A stretch of 64,000 bases of DNA from positions 27,103 to 91,102 of the forward strand of contig NZ_PGGU01000001.1 in the NCBI RefSeq assembly GCF_002872075.1, in the 5' to 3' direction. The stretch comes from Microbacterium aurantiacum (GTDB lineage: Bacteria > Actinomycetota > Actinomycetes > Actinomycetales > Microbacteriaceae). The position numbers were made by a program, and so were the translations under genes. The notes beneath the pieces are model-generated. The model saw nothing but the letters and a program-made list of their open reading frames with translations, did no database searches and had not been told where the DNA came from. Below, piece by piece: positions 23,995-33,047 of the stretch; within the stretch, counting starts at the first letter, position 1, and each line of letters opens with the position of its first letter.

Positions 23995-24440
23995 TGCGCA
24001 GCATCCGCAACGCGATCGCACGCCTCAAGGGGGAGCGCGGCACCGGCACACTCGAGATGGCCATCATCGGCGGCGCCTTCATCCTCGTCCTCGTCCTCGC
24101 TGGTCTGCTCGTGCGCGTCACCCAGACCGGCAACGCCGTCGAGTCCGCTGCCGATGCTGCAGCCCGTGAAGCTTCCCTTGCCCGCGACACCGGGCAGGCT
24201 CAGAACGCCGCAGCGACCATGGCGAACATGTCACTCGCTCAGGCCGGCGTCGACTGCGTCAACCTCGTCGTCTCGATCGACTCCGCAGGCATCAACGCAC
24301 CGCTCGGAACCACCGGGACCGTGTCCGCCACCATCACCTGCACCATCACCGTCAGCAACAGCGTCCTCATCGGACTTCCCGGCACCCGCGAAGTCACCGC
24401 GACGGCGATCTCACCCGTCGACGCTTACAGGGAGCGATGA
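23994..24440 (+). CDS. TadE-like pseudopilin
   Basis: 148 residues from ATG 23994 (TGATG overlap; a GTG twelve bases earlier is possible). The leader ends ERG (16) before TGTLEMAIIGGAFILV, with Glu at +5, then a hydrophobic helix. The external domain has two Cys (VDCVNL, ITCTIT). Third member of the pilin series and probably a minor subunit. Confidence 0.8.
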   Translation: MRSIRNAIARLKGERGTGTLEMAIIGGAFILVLVLAGLLVRVTQTGNAVESAADAAAREASLARDTGQAQNAAATMANMSLAQAGVDCVNLVVSIDSAGINAPLGTTGTVSATITCTITVSNSVLIGLPGTREVTATAISPVDAYRER

Positions 24441-24853
24441 CCATGATCCGCATCGTCCGCAAGCTGCGCGCCGCCATCTCCGACGAGAAGGGCGGTGCCA
24501 CCCTCTGGTTCGTGATCACGACCCCGGTGATGCTGATCTTCCTTCTGATGAGCAGCGACGTCGCTGAGAAGATCCAGACCGAGACGAACGCCTACAACGT
24601 GGCCACCGCCGCAGCCCGCGCCGGCACCAACGCCATCTCCGGCCAAGTCGTCGCCAACGGCACCACCGCCGTCGACTCGATCAAGGCCGCCAACGCCGCC
24701 AACGGATACCTCAATGCAGCCGGCTTGCCCGGCAGCGTCTCCGTCAACGGCGACCGCGTCACCGTCACGATCGACACCACCTACGACACCCGGTTCCTCC
24801 CCATGGACCTTCCCGTCCGTGCCGAAGCCACCTCACAATTGCTCACCCAATAA
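24437..24853 (+). CDS. TadG/TadE-like pseudopilin lacking Glu5
   Basis: 138 residues, ATGA-coupled to the previous gene. The leader ends EKG before GATLWFVITTPVMLIFLL, so the position normally held by Glu +5 is Trp. The rest is a small Ala/Asn/Thr-rich domain. Pseudopilins that lack Glu5 are often tip or assembly proteins. Cleavage by the prepilin peptidase is likely but not certain. Confidence 0.78.
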   Translation: MTMIRIVRKLRAAISDEKGGATLWFVITTPVMLIFLLMSSDVAEKIQTETNAYNVATAAARAGTNAISGQVVANGTTAVDSIKAANAANGYLNAAGLPGSVSVNGDRVTVTIDTTYDTRFLPMDLPVRAEATSQLLTQ

Positions 24854-24876
24854 CCCCAGCGAATTGGAGCCCAGCC

Positions 24877-25485
24877 ATGATCCTCAAGCGCACAATCGCA
24901 GCAGCCGCCACCTTCACAGTGGCAGCCCTCTTGATGACCGCCTGCGCTCCCGCAGCCGTCGAGACTCCGAAGCCCACACAGACCACCGCAGCTCCAGAGA
25001 CGATGGCACCTGTTGCACCTCCGGAGTCCGAGGAAGAAGCCGTCGCCGCGGCCGAGGAAGTCCTCACCAAGTGGTTCGAAGTACGTGGCGAAGTGAACGC
25101 CGCCGGCGGGACCGACACCGAACAGCTTGAAGCCCTCTCAACAGGAACTGCACTTGAGCGTGTCCTCGCTGATGCGGAGCAGATCGCGAACGGCCCACTC
25201 CTGAATGTTGACGAAGTGAACATCGATGGACCCATCAAGACGGAAGGCGCGATCACATACGAGTCGAAGTCTGCGTATGGGCAGGAGTGGGAAGGCGTCG
25301 AGAACGGCCTGGTCACCATCAATGCGTGCCAGGACGGCACGGATTACAAGCTCTTTGCAAGTGATGGATCGGAAGGGATGCGTCCCGCCGAGCTTCGCAC
25401 CACGTTCGACTACCAGGTTATTTACGACGCTAGCCGTGAGGCCTGGCTTGTCTACGACCTGATCAGTCTGGGCGAGACCTGCTAA
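24877..25485 (+). CDS. Lipoprotein of the pilus locus
   Basis: 202 residues. The signal peptide ends in the lipobox MTAC (Cys23), followed by a Pro/Thr-rich spacer and, from about residue 50, a helical and beta-rich domain of the NTF2-like type (EEVLTKWFEVRGEV). Gene position suggests a surface or assembly factor for the pilus. Its A/T content is slightly higher than its neighbours. No precise family is recognised. Confidence 0.75.
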   Translation: MILKRTIAAAATFTVAALLMTACAPAAVETPKPTQTTAAPETMAPVAPPESEEEAVAAAEEVLTKWFEVRGEVNAAGGTDTEQLEALSTGTALERVLADAEQIANGPLLNVDEVNIDGPIKTEGAITYESKSAYGQEWEGVENGLVTINACQDGTDYKLFASDGSEGMRPAELRTTFDYQVIYDASREAWLVYDLISLGETC

Positions 25486-25507
25486 CGAACGTTCCGGGGG
25501 GAACATC

Positions 25508-26542
25508 ATGCTGAGACGACGACTAACCGGCCTAGTGGCTGCCGCGGCCCTTCTCTTGGGGACGTTGCTCGCGTCGGCAACCCCCGCAGCTGCTGCGGGT
25601 GGCACGTGGTGCGACCCTGTCTCTCTCCAGTGCTACCTGATGTTGGATTCGCCCCCGAGCGATCCCTCACCGAATCCTGACTCCAGCGGATGGACCGCAG
25701 GCGCGGCGGAGTGCTGGGCTCGCACGACAGCCGAGAACGCGAAGAGTTACCCCGAGGATCAAGTTGCGACTTACCTCGGAAGCGCACAGAACTGGTACGT
25801 GAAGATCAACTGCGGCGACGGGTTCCGCTATTGGTCGAACAACCGCCAGTGCTACGTCGCGATGGTCGACGGCGTATGGCCCGCGCGCCCTGCCGGCATC
25901 GACCAGGAAGCAGGCTACTACCGTTGCTCCCCCCACGTGGACATGCCCTCCACCATCACCTCGTATTTCTGGAGCAACACCATCCCGCCGGGCCTGACGG
26001 TCTACACGCCCGGTATGGCCGCTCGGAAGCTCATCGAGACGTTCCAGATCCGCGGGATCGACATCGGCATGGCGCCCGAGGTCAACCCGGCCTGGGGCCA
26101 CCGCCGCTCCTACGTCGGCGTCCCGATCTGGCTCTGGGTCGACAACCCCCAGCCGCTGACCTGGGGGCCCTACACCGAGACGGCAACCCTCGGCGGACAG
26201 ACGATCACCGCGACAGCACAGGTCACATCAGTGATCTGGAACATGGGCGACGGAGCATCGACAGTCTGCGGAGGAACGGGCACCCCGTACAACGCCGGCA
26301 TCGGTCTGCAGCCATCTCCGACGTGCGGCTACCGGTATGCGACGACCTCCGACCGGAACGCCAACGACCGCTACACCGTCACGGCCACCTCCCAGTGGAC
26401 CGTCACCTGGACGGCCCTCGCGGGACCGACCGGAACCATCAACCTCACTGCCACCTCGGCGGACGAGCTCGAGATCAACGAGCTGCAGACCGTCATCGTC
26501 CCCAACGACAGCACCACCGACACCTCGGGAGGTACACCGTGA
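25508..26542 (+). CDS. Large secreted protein of the pilus locus
   Basis: 344 residues. A Sec signal peptide (basic start, hydrophobic 8-23, cleavage near ATPAAAA) precedes an exported protein rich in Trp, Tyr, Asn and Thr, with several Cys (WCDPVSLQC, ECW, RCS, TCG). The C-terminal half looks beta-stranded. It lies between the pseudopilin group and the LysM protein and could be an adhesin or pilus-associated surface protein. No catalytic motif is recognised. Confidence 0.75.
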   Translation: MLRRRLTGLVAAAALLLGTLLASATPAAAAGGTWCDPVSLQCYLMLDSPPSDPSPNPDSSGWTAGAAECWARTTAENAKSYPEDQVATYLGSAQNWYVKINCGDGFRYWSNNRQCYVAMVDGVWPARPAGIDQEAGYYRCSPHVDMPSTITSYFWSNTIPPGLTVYTPGMAARKLIETFQIRGIDIGMAPEVNPAWGHRRSYVGVPIWLWVDNPQPLTWGPYTETATLGGQTITATAQVTSVIWNMGDGASTVCGGTGTPYNAGIGLQPSPTCGYRYATTSDRNANDRYTVTATSQWTVTWTALAGPTGTINLTATSADELEINELQTVIVPNDSTTDTSGGTP

Positions 26543-29500
26543 CTCGCATCGGAAAGGGCCTGGGATCTCTGATCCTGCTTCTCGTCCTGCTGGTCGGCAT
26601 CCCCGCCGGCTTGCTCTACTGGGCCGGTAACCCAATCCCGACCCTGGACGAGCTCACGGCGGCGCTCACCATGCCCGACTGGACGGGATCGTTCCTCATG
26701 GGCACGATCTTCCCGATCGTCGGGTGGATCGCCTGGGCGACGTTCGCCGTCGCGTTCCTCGCCGAAATCCCGTCGCAGATCAAGGGCGTGCCGAAGGTCA
26801 AGCTGCCCGGTCTGGGCATGCAGCAGAAGACCGTGGGCGTGCTGCTCGCCGCGGTGATCGCGCTCTTCGCCCCGAACGCAGCCATGGCCGCCGATCTCCC
26901 GTCCTCGACGCCGGTGTCTGCATCCGCCAGCTACTCCGTCTCCGAGGCCGCCACGACCGCAGTGCCTGGCTCCACCGTCGACGAGGCCGTCGACCAGGTC
27001 CAGGGCCCGCAGTACACCGTGGTGGATGGGGACACGCTCCTTCGGATCGCCGAGAGGACCCTGGGCACTGGCGATCGCTTCGAGGAGATCAAGAAGCTGA
27101 ACCTCGGCGTCGAACAGGCTGATGGGGGAGCGCTCGACGAGTCCGGATGGGTCAACCCGGGTTGGGTGCTCACGCTCCCGGCCGACGCAGTCGTCCCCCC
27201 GGCATCCGGTGCCGCGACAGTTGATGCCCAGACGCCGTCCGTGGAGCAGCGGACCATCGTCGAGGGCGACACTCTCTGGGACATCTCCGAAGCGGAGCTC
27301 GGCGCCGGTGAACGGTACGACGAGATCGTCGCGATCACCCCGGGCATCCAGGACCCCGACGTGATCTTCCCGGGCCAGACCATCAACATCCCGGCCACGG
27401 CCGCGGCCGCACCGGTGACGCCGCCGGCGCCGGTCGAAGAGGCTACGCCGGCGCCGGTCGAGTCTGCACCCGAAGCAGAGGTCGAGCCCGGCGCCGGCGT
27501 TGACCTGGGCGCCGTCGACGGCGCCGCCGGTGCCGAAGAGGCAGGCGGCGCCGAGGCCGCTCCCGAGGCGACCACTCCCGAGGCCACGGCCGAGGAAGAG
27601 GCTGCAGCCGCCGCCGCGGAAGAGACCAACTCCGGACTCGGTTTCACCACCGCACCGACGCCTGCAGCCGAGAAGCCCGCCGAGGGCTCAACCGAGGCCG
27701 TGGCTCCTCCCGCGTCGTCGGCGGACGTCGACGACGAAGAGGCTGGCTCCGACGAGGCCTTCCTCGACGTCGCGCCGGCGGCGACCATCGGTGGCATCGG
27801 CATCGTCCTTGCTTCCGCACTGCTCACGCTTCTCGGATGGCGGCGCCGTAACCGCCGGCGGAACCGGAAGCCGGGCCAGCGCCTGGTCGAGGCATCCGAG
27901 ACGGTCTCCGATGTCGAGATGCAGCTGCGCATGATCGAGGATCCAAAGGCCTCGGAAGACATCGACACCGCCCTACGCATGCTCGCCGTGTGGGCACAGT
28001 CCACCGGCAACGCACTCCCGCAGCTGTACGCGCTGCGCCTGGACCTCGACTCGATCGTCGTGATCCTGGACGAGCCGACCGAACTGCCCACACCGTTCAC
28101 CCCGCAGGACGACAGCATGAGCGCGTGGATCATCGCGCGCAGCGACATCACCCCGCTCGACGAGATCCCCGCGGCGCCCTACCCCGCGTTGATCGCGATC
28201 GGCCGCGACGAGGAAGACTCCCAGGTCTACGTCGACCTCGAGCGCATGGGCACGCTCAACGTGACCGGCGCCAACGACGAGGACCGGCACAGCGTCCTGC
28301 TCTCCTACGCGGTGCAGCTGGCCACCATCCCGTGGTCCGAAGACGTCCAGGTCACCCTCGTCGGCTTCAACGACCCGCTGCTGGACTCCCTCGGCACCGG
28401 ACGCATCCGCCAGGTTGACGACGTCGACACGCTGCTGCGTAACCTGCAGCGCCAGGCAGACGACGTCGAGACCGCGCTGCAGAATGCTGGCTTCGAGAGC
28501 ATCCCGCACGCACGCGGCGCCGACCTCTACGCGGATGCCTGGGAGCCGGAGATCATCATCCTCTCCGGCGACCCGACCGACGAGGTCAAGGAGCAGCTCA
28601 GCGAGCTCTCCAACAGGATCCCGCGCGTCGGCATCGCCGCCCTCAGCGATGGCTACCTCGCGGGCCGGTGGAACCTGACCCTGTCTGAGCAGCGCACCGC
28701 AACCCTCGGTATCCCCGGGACGAGCGTGGCAATCCCGCTCAGCGTCGAGATGATCAGCGCCGAGGAGAGCCAGGCAATCCTCGCGGAGTTCACCGCGGCG
28801 AACAGTACCGACGTGATCGGACCGGTCATCGGCACCGAGATCGAGATCGATGAGATCTCCGTCCCTGCAGAGGACCTCGACACGGACCGCTTCATCGGTG
28901 AGCCGACCGTCGACCCCCTGCCGTTCTTCCTCGACGTGGAGCAGGCTGCCGCTCCCGCAAGCGTTCCTGTCACCGGCGTGACCGCAGAACGTGGCGGCAG
29001 GTACTCGGCCGAGACAGATCAGGAAGAGCCTGTCGTCGAGACCGCGGAAGCCGACGTCGACGTCCTCGCCGAAGCTCCCTCCGTGGAAGAGACCACAGAG
29101 GTCGAAGAGGTCGAGGTGGTTCAGGAAGCTCCCGAGCTCGCCGATGTCGACCTGGTCGTGGAGGAGGAGCGGCCGCTCGCTCCCGTCACGCGGATCCACA
29201 GCGACCCCTACGTGCAGCTGCTCGGCACGGTCGAGGTCGTCGGTGCCCGAGGAGAGGCCCCGGTGAACCCGTCGACGGCAAAGCAGTGGCCGTCCGTGAT
29301 CCGCCGCGGCACGGAGCTCGTCGCCTTCCTGTCGCTCACCTCGAACGCGACCGCCGAGTCCGTGCACGCCGCGTTCTTCCCCGGTCAGCCAGCTGCGGGG
29401 GAGAAGGGCAACCGCGACCGGGCAGGACTGATCTCCAAGACCCGCAAGTGGCTCGGCAACGCGGACGACGGTGCGCTGTACCTCCCGAAGATCACGGACG

Positions 29501-29976
29501 TGCACTACCTGCTGAACCCGGCGCTGCGCTCCGACTGGCACGACTTCACGTACCTGATCGGTGACGACGTCGAGGCAACCCCGACCGACAAGCTGGTCGA
29601 GGCCCTCAGCCTGGTCAAGGGGCAGCCGATCAGCGGTGTGCCGGACAACCGGTACGGCTGGGCCGATCACATCCGCAACGAGATGATCGCTCTGATCGAG
29701 GATGCCGCGCACGAGCTCTCGACCCGCAGCCTCGCTTCCGGATCGCTCCGGTATGCACGGATGGCATCCGCGATCGGTCGGATGGTCAACGACGCCAACG
29801 AGCTGCACTGGCGCGACGCGCTGCGTGCCGAGCACATGGCAGGTGACGGTGCACGTATCGAGCGTCTGATCACTCAGCTCGAGCAGGTCCTCGCCGGCAT
29901 CGGCGAAGAGGAGCCCGAGCCGGAGACCAGGGCGCTCATCGCGCAGCTGCGTCGCCGTCACGCGGTGGCCAGCTGA
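26539..29976 (+). CDS. Membrane protein with two LysM domains and a C-terminal BTAD-like domain
   Basis: 1145 residues from GTG 26539 (overlaps the previous stop). It has N-terminal membrane segments (7-30, 50-75, 98-118), an external part with LysM 1 near 157-200 (YTVVDGDTLLRIAERTLG) and LysM 2 near 237-283, an Ala/Glu/Pro linker, another membrane segment near 414-436, then about 700 cytoplasmic residues. The last 250 resemble the winged-helix plus bacterial transcriptional activator domain (BTAD) of SARP regulators. LysM binds peptidoglycan. Proteins of this layout are known beside actinobacterial Tad loci and may link the wall to regulation or assembly. Confidence 0.8.
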   Translation: MTRIGKGLGSLILLLVLLVGIPAGLLYWAGNPIPTLDELTAALTMPDWTGSFLMGTIFPIVGWIAWATFAVAFLAEIPSQIKGVPKVKLPGLGMQQKTVGVLLAAVIALFAPNAAMAADLPSSTPVSASASYSVSEAATTAVPGSTVDEAVDQVQGPQYTVVDGDTLLRIAERTLGTGDRFEEIKKLNLGVEQADGGALDESGWVNPGWVLTLPADAVVPPASGAATVDAQTPSVEQRTIVEGDTLWDISEAELGAGERYDEIVAITPGIQDPDVIFPGQTINIPATAAAAPVTPPAPVEEATPAPVESAPEAEVEPGAGVDLGAVDGAAGAEEAGGAEAAPEATTPEATAEEEAAAAAAEETNSGLGFTTAPTPAAEKPAEGSTEAVAPPASSADVDDEEAGSDEAFLDVAPAATIGGIGIVLASALLTLLGWRRRNRRRNRKPGQRLVEASETVSDVEMQLRMIEDPKASEDIDTALRMLAVWAQSTGNALPQLYALRLDLDSIVVILDEPTELPTPFTPQDDSMSAWIIARSDITPLDEIPAAPYPALIAIGRDEEDSQVYVDLERMGTLNVTGANDEDRHSVLLSYAVQLATIPWSEDVQVTLVGFNDPLLDSLGTGRIRQVDDVDTLLRNLQRQADDVETALQNAGFESIPHARGADLYADAWEPEIIILSGDPTDEVKEQLSELSNRIPRVGIAALSDGYLAGRWNLTLSEQRTATLGIPGTSVAIPLSVEMISAEESQAILAEFTAANSTDVIGPVIGTEIEIDEISVPAEDLDTDRFIGEPTVDPLPFFLDVEQAAAPASVPVTGVTAERGGRYSAETDQEEPVVETAEADVDVLAEAPSVEETTEVEEVEVVQEAPELADVDLVVEEERPLAPVTRIHSDPYVQLLGTVEVVGARGEAPVNPSTAKQWPSVIRRGTELVAFLSLTSNATAESVHAAFFPGQPAAGEKGNRDRAGLISKTRKWLGNADDGALYLPKITDVHYLLNPALRSDWHDFTYLIGDDVEATPTDKLVEALSLVKGQPISGVPDNRYGWADHIRNEMIALIEDAAHELSTRSLASGSLRYARMASAIGRMVNDANELHWRDALRAEHMAGDGARIERLITQLEQVLAGIGEEEPEPETRALIAQLRRRHAVAS

Positions 29977-29983
29977 GGCACCT

Positions 29984-30460
29984 ATGCCCATCATCATCGA
30001 TCGCGTCCGCGGAGATCTCCTCGAGGTCACCGCGGACGCGATCGTGAACCCGTGGAATCGGAACATCTTGCCGCGGTGGCTGCAGGTCTCCGGCGGGATC
30101 TCCGGACGGTTGAAGCAGGTCACCGGACCCGCACCATGGCGTGAGCTCGCCGACCACGGGCCGATGGCTCTGGGCGAAGCAGTCGAGACGACGGCCGGGA
30201 AGCTGCTCACTGCCGGGGCGATCATCCACGTCGCCGGGCTGAACCTTGCCTGGCGGGCAACCCCGGCCAGCGTCCGTTCGTCGACGCTGAACGCCGTGCA
30301 GCTCGCGGAGTCCCGCGATCACCGCACTCTCGCCATCCCGCTGATCGGAGCCGGGCATGGGGGACTGAGCGTCGACCAGTGCCGCACCATCATCCTCGAG
30401 GCTCTGCTCGAGGCCCCGTCGACGGACAGCGTGAAGATCACCATGGTGGAGCCCGCATGA
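29984..30460 (+). CDS. Macro-domain protein
   Basis: 158 residues, eight bases after the LysM gene. The N-terminus IDRVRGDLLEVTADAIVNPWN matches the start of macro domains (here quoted as GDLLEVTADAIVNPWN), and AIPLIGAGHGGLSVDQ matches the later phosphate-binding loop. Macro domains bind ADP-ribose and many remove ADP-ribose or acetyl-ADP-ribose groups. The usual NAAN is NPWN, so activity is uncertain. Its location inside the pilus operon is unexpected. The stop overlaps the next start. Confidence 0.78.
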   Translation: MPIIIDRVRGDLLEVTADAIVNPWNRNILPRWLQVSGGISGRLKQVTGPAPWRELADHGPMALGEAVETTAGKLLTAGAIIHVAGLNLAWRATPASVRSSTLNAVQLAESRDHRTLAIPLIGAGHGGLSVDQCRTIILEALLEAPSTDSVKITMVEPA

Positions 30461-31305
30461 GCATCCGCCTGGTCCCCGACGGCGACAACGTCATCGTCCA
30501 GATCCTCTCCCCGAGTACCGGGGAAGTCCTCGCCGCCTCACGACTCACCTCCTCCGTGGGCGGAGCAGTCGGCGGGCAGCTGCTCTCCGCCGCTCACGCA
30601 CCCCTCCAGGGCCCGTACGACGCCGAGGGTGCCGTTGTGCCCGCAGAAGCGGCCCAGGAGGCTCCTGTGGCCGTTCCAGCGCCCCCAGCCCCCACGGTCA
30701 CACCCATCGACGTCGCAGCTCGTGCGCGCACCATCCTTTCCCCGGCCGAGGAGCCGTCGACGCTGGTCTACGACTCGAGCAACCCGGCAACCGCGGTCGA
30801 GTGGGAGGCCGCGTGGGAGTTCACCCACCGAGCTCAGGAGCAGATGGTCCAGCTCGGCATCACCCGAGACCAGGTCCTCGCCGCGGCCGAGGATCCGCAG
30901 TACACCACGGCGCCGGCATACGGCACCGGGACCAACCACGTCCGTGACGGCATCCGCGCCCTGATCGCATCCGACAACCCCAAGGTGATCATCGGCATCT
31001 CCCGCGAAGACTCCCGATCGGTGCCTGTAACCACCGGCCCCGTCCGCAGGGTCAGCGGCGGACCCGGGCGCCGGATGCCGAGCCGGTACACGGAGCTGGT
31101 CGACCTGCTCGAGGACCATGGCTTCAACCTCCTCGAGCGCAGCGGCCGAGGCCCCCACGACAAGGCCGTGCACCCGGAGCACCCCGGCGTGACCCTCGTC
31201 ATCCCTCGCACACCCAGCGACCACCGCTCGTATCCGAATTGCATCGCGGAGATCCGCCGGCAGACCGGCATCGACATCACCCAGCCGGCAGGAGTACGAC
31301 GATGA
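30457..31305 (+). CDS. Two-module protein with DUF4258-like and HicA-like regions
   Basis: 282 residues from ATG 30457 (ATGA overlap). A short N-terminal domain and Pro/Ala linker are followed by residues about 110-185 (LGITRDQVLAAAEDPQ, KVIIGI), which resemble DUF4258/BrnT-like toxin folds. Residues about 205-280 (RYTELVDLLEDHGFNLL, GPHDKAVHPEHPGVTLVIP) resemble the HicA RNA-binding toxin fold with its His. No antitoxin gene is adjacent. Whether it is an RNase, a toxin or a fold reused for pilus work cannot be said. Confidence 0.65.
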   Translation: MSIRLVPDGDNVIVQILSPSTGEVLAASRLTSSVGGAVGGQLLSAAHAPLQGPYDAEGAVVPAEAAQEAPVAVPAPPAPTVTPIDVAARARTILSPAEEPSTLVYDSSNPATAVEWEAAWEFTHRAQEQMVQLGITRDQVLAAAEDPQYTTAPAYGTGTNHVRDGIRALIASDNPKVIIGISREDSRSVPVTTGPVRRVSGGPGRRMPSRYTELVDLLEDHGFNLLERSGRGPHDKAVHPEHPGVTLVIPRTPSDHRSYPNCIAEIRRQTGIDITQPAGVRR

Positions 31306-31985
31306 TGAGCACAGACCGAGTCTTCATGGTGGTCGCTGCGATTCCGCTCGTCGGCGGCATCGTCTACGGAGCGGCCACCCTCGTCCAGTGGGCAATCACC
31401 GGGGACCGCCCCGTATGGGTCACACCCGAGTTCGGCGTGACCGTCCTCACCTGCGTGCTCGCACTCGCCGCCGTGGTGCTGCTGATCGTCGGTATCGTCG
31501 CGGCGCTCCGTCGCCTCGATCCGATCTGGGCGCACGGCGGGACGATCACGGTAGACGATCATGGGGTCCTCACCGTCTACACCAAGAAGCTCTTCCGGGA
31601 GCCGACGAGCGAGACGGCCGTGCAGCTCGACGACGTCGCGATGCTCACCTGGTACATCGACATGTTCGACCCTGCCGGTGTCGAGTCCCTCCAGTTCTGG
31701 GATCAGGACCCGGAGCTCACGATGGACATCTTCGGCCTGATGCCGCAGAACAGGGACGCGCGCACCCTCGTCGAGATCCCGCAGCTGTTCCTCAAGTCGG
31801 CCCCGACCGCTGAGGCTCGACTGCGCTTCGAGCTCGCGCGGCGGATCGAGCAAGGCGCGCTCCTCTCCAACGTCGACGTCCAGACCTGGGAACCGATCGG
31901 CAGCAAGCTGCCGCCACTCGCTGACGGCATCCGCTTCGAGGGTCGCAACGTGATCCGCGAGGCACGCAGAGAGGACGAGGAATGA
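31302..31985 (+). CDS. Membrane protein of the pilus locus
   Basis: 227 residues from ATG 31302 (overlaps the previous stop; a second ATG follows). Membrane segments lie near 8-30 and 45-68, followed by a cytoplasmic, beta-rich region (GGTITVDDHGVLTVYTKKLF) and a charged end. It is coupled on both sides to pilus-locus genes. No family is recognised. Confidence 0.7.
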   Translation: MMSTDRVFMVVAAIPLVGGIVYGAATLVQWAITGDRPVWVTPEFGVTVLTCVLALAAVVLLIVGIVAALRRLDPIWAHGGTITVDDHGVLTVYTKKLFREPTSETAVQLDDVAMLTWYIDMFDPAGVESLQFWDQDPELTMDIFGLMPQNRDARTLVEIPQLFLKSAPTAEARLRFELARRIEQGALLSNVDVQTWEPIGSKLPPLADGIRFEGRNVIREARREDEE

Positions 31986-32593
31986 GCCTCGACCAGGAGA
32001 CTGACATGGACGTCACCGCGGGTCCGACGAAGACGCGGCGGGTCACGCTGTGGGCTCTGGTCGCGGCAGGCGCCGGTGCGGTGTCGATGGCGGCCGCGCT
32101 GGTCGCGTTCGGCCCGGAGGCGGGACGCACGGTCGGAGGCTGGGTGCTGATCGGCGCGTTCGCTGTGGTCGGGATCGTCATGTCGGTCCACGACGTGCGC
32201 GATCGCCTCCTCCCGGATCTGCTCACGCTGCCACTGGCCGCAGGCCTGTTCACCGCGGTGTGGACGCTCTCCCTCGGAACTGGTGACGTCATGGCCGGGC
32301 TGATCGCGACCGGAGCGGCACTGGCCCTGGCGATCGTGCTGTTCATCGGGGCCATGCTCGGGGGTGTCGGTGCCGGCGATCTCAAGCTCGCCCTCAGCGT
32401 CGGGCTCCTCACCGGATGGTTCGGATTTCTCCCGCCGGTCTACGCCCTGGTGGCCAGTTTCCTGCTGCCGCTGCCGTACGCGATCATCGGAGTGATCCGG
32501 CGCTCTCGTGGCGCTCAGGTCCCTGACGTCCCCTTCGGGCCCTACCTGGTCGCCGGAGGGCTGCTCGCGGCCGTCGTCGCCGCGATCGCGTAG
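31982..32593 (+). CDS. Prepilin peptidase (A24 family)
   Basis: 203 residues with about six membrane segments. The two catalytic aspartates of A24 peptidases are visible: Asp71 in HDVRDRLLPDLLT and Asp133 in the GAGD motif (GVGAGDLKLALS). It lacks the N-methylation domain, as in TadV/CpaA enzymes. It would cleave the leaders of the four pilin-like proteins after the Gly of ERG/EKG. Last gene of the operon, ATGA-coupled to the previous one. Confidence 0.88.
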   Translation: MSLDQETDMDVTAGPTKTRRVTLWALVAAGAGAVSMAAALVAFGPEAGRTVGGWVLIGAFAVVGIVMSVHDVRDRLLPDLLTLPLAAGLFTAVWTLSLGTGDVMAGLIATGAALALAIVLFIGAMLGGVGAGDLKLALSVGLLTGWFGFLPPVYALVASFLLPLPYAIIGVIRRSRGAQVPDVPFGPYLVAGGLLAAVVAAIA

Positions 32594-32599
32594 AGCTGC

Positions 32600-33004
32600 T
32601 CAGGAGGATGGACGTGCCCAGTCGGGCAGCCCTTCCCGGACCGCTCGGTACTGCTCCTGGATCTCGGGCGCCGCGGCCGCGACGATCTCGTCGACGGCAC
32701 GCACCCACTGCTGCACCGTGGCGGCATCCGGGCTGGGCTGTGCCGTGGCGCGATCGCGCACGAATACCCCGACGCCATGGCGCGGCTCGACGAGGCCCGC
32801 CGCCTCGAGTTCCTGGATGCCGACCCGGATCGTCATGCGGGATGTCTTGAACCGCTCGCCGAGCTCGACCTCGGTGGGCAGTTGCGTGCCGGCCGGGAGA
32901 TTGTGCGTGGCGATCGCCGCGGCGATCTGATCGCGGATCTGCGCGTAGAAGTGTCCCTTGCCGCGGCTGACGGGGGAGAGCGACTCGATCGGGAAGGTGC
33001 TCAT
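32600..33004 (-). CDS. GntR-family transcription regulator (short, YtrA-like)
   Basis: 134 residues; ATG 33004 with GGGAGG eight bases upstream. The N-terminal 75 residues are a GntR winged helix (YAQIRDQIAAAIATHNLPAG, LPTEVELGERFKTSRMTI, GVGVFV). The remainder is too short for a UTRA or FCD ligand domain, as in the YtrA subgroup. GntR proteins (KorSA, TraR) are classic transfer repressors of actinobacterial plasmids. It is the last gene of the HerA operon, and the paired palindromes at 35086-35108 are its most natural operator, although that is inference. Confidence 0.82.
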   Translation of the reverse strand: MSTFPIESLSPVSRGKGHFYAQIRDQIAAAIATHNLPAGTQLPTEVELGERFKTSRMTIRVGIQELEAAGLVEPRHGVGVFVRDRATAQPSPDAATVQQWVRAVDEIVAAAAPEIQEQYRAVREGLPDWARPSS

Positions 33005-33047
33005 CTCTCGATCCTCCCGTAGGCGTAGCTCGCGGGTGCAGTGTGGG

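Noticed and set aside
32600..33004. GntR protein as the definite repressor of the AGTGAAT/ATTCACT sites
   Set aside because: The site does not resemble known GntR operator forms, and the paired palindromes before its own operon are a better candidate.
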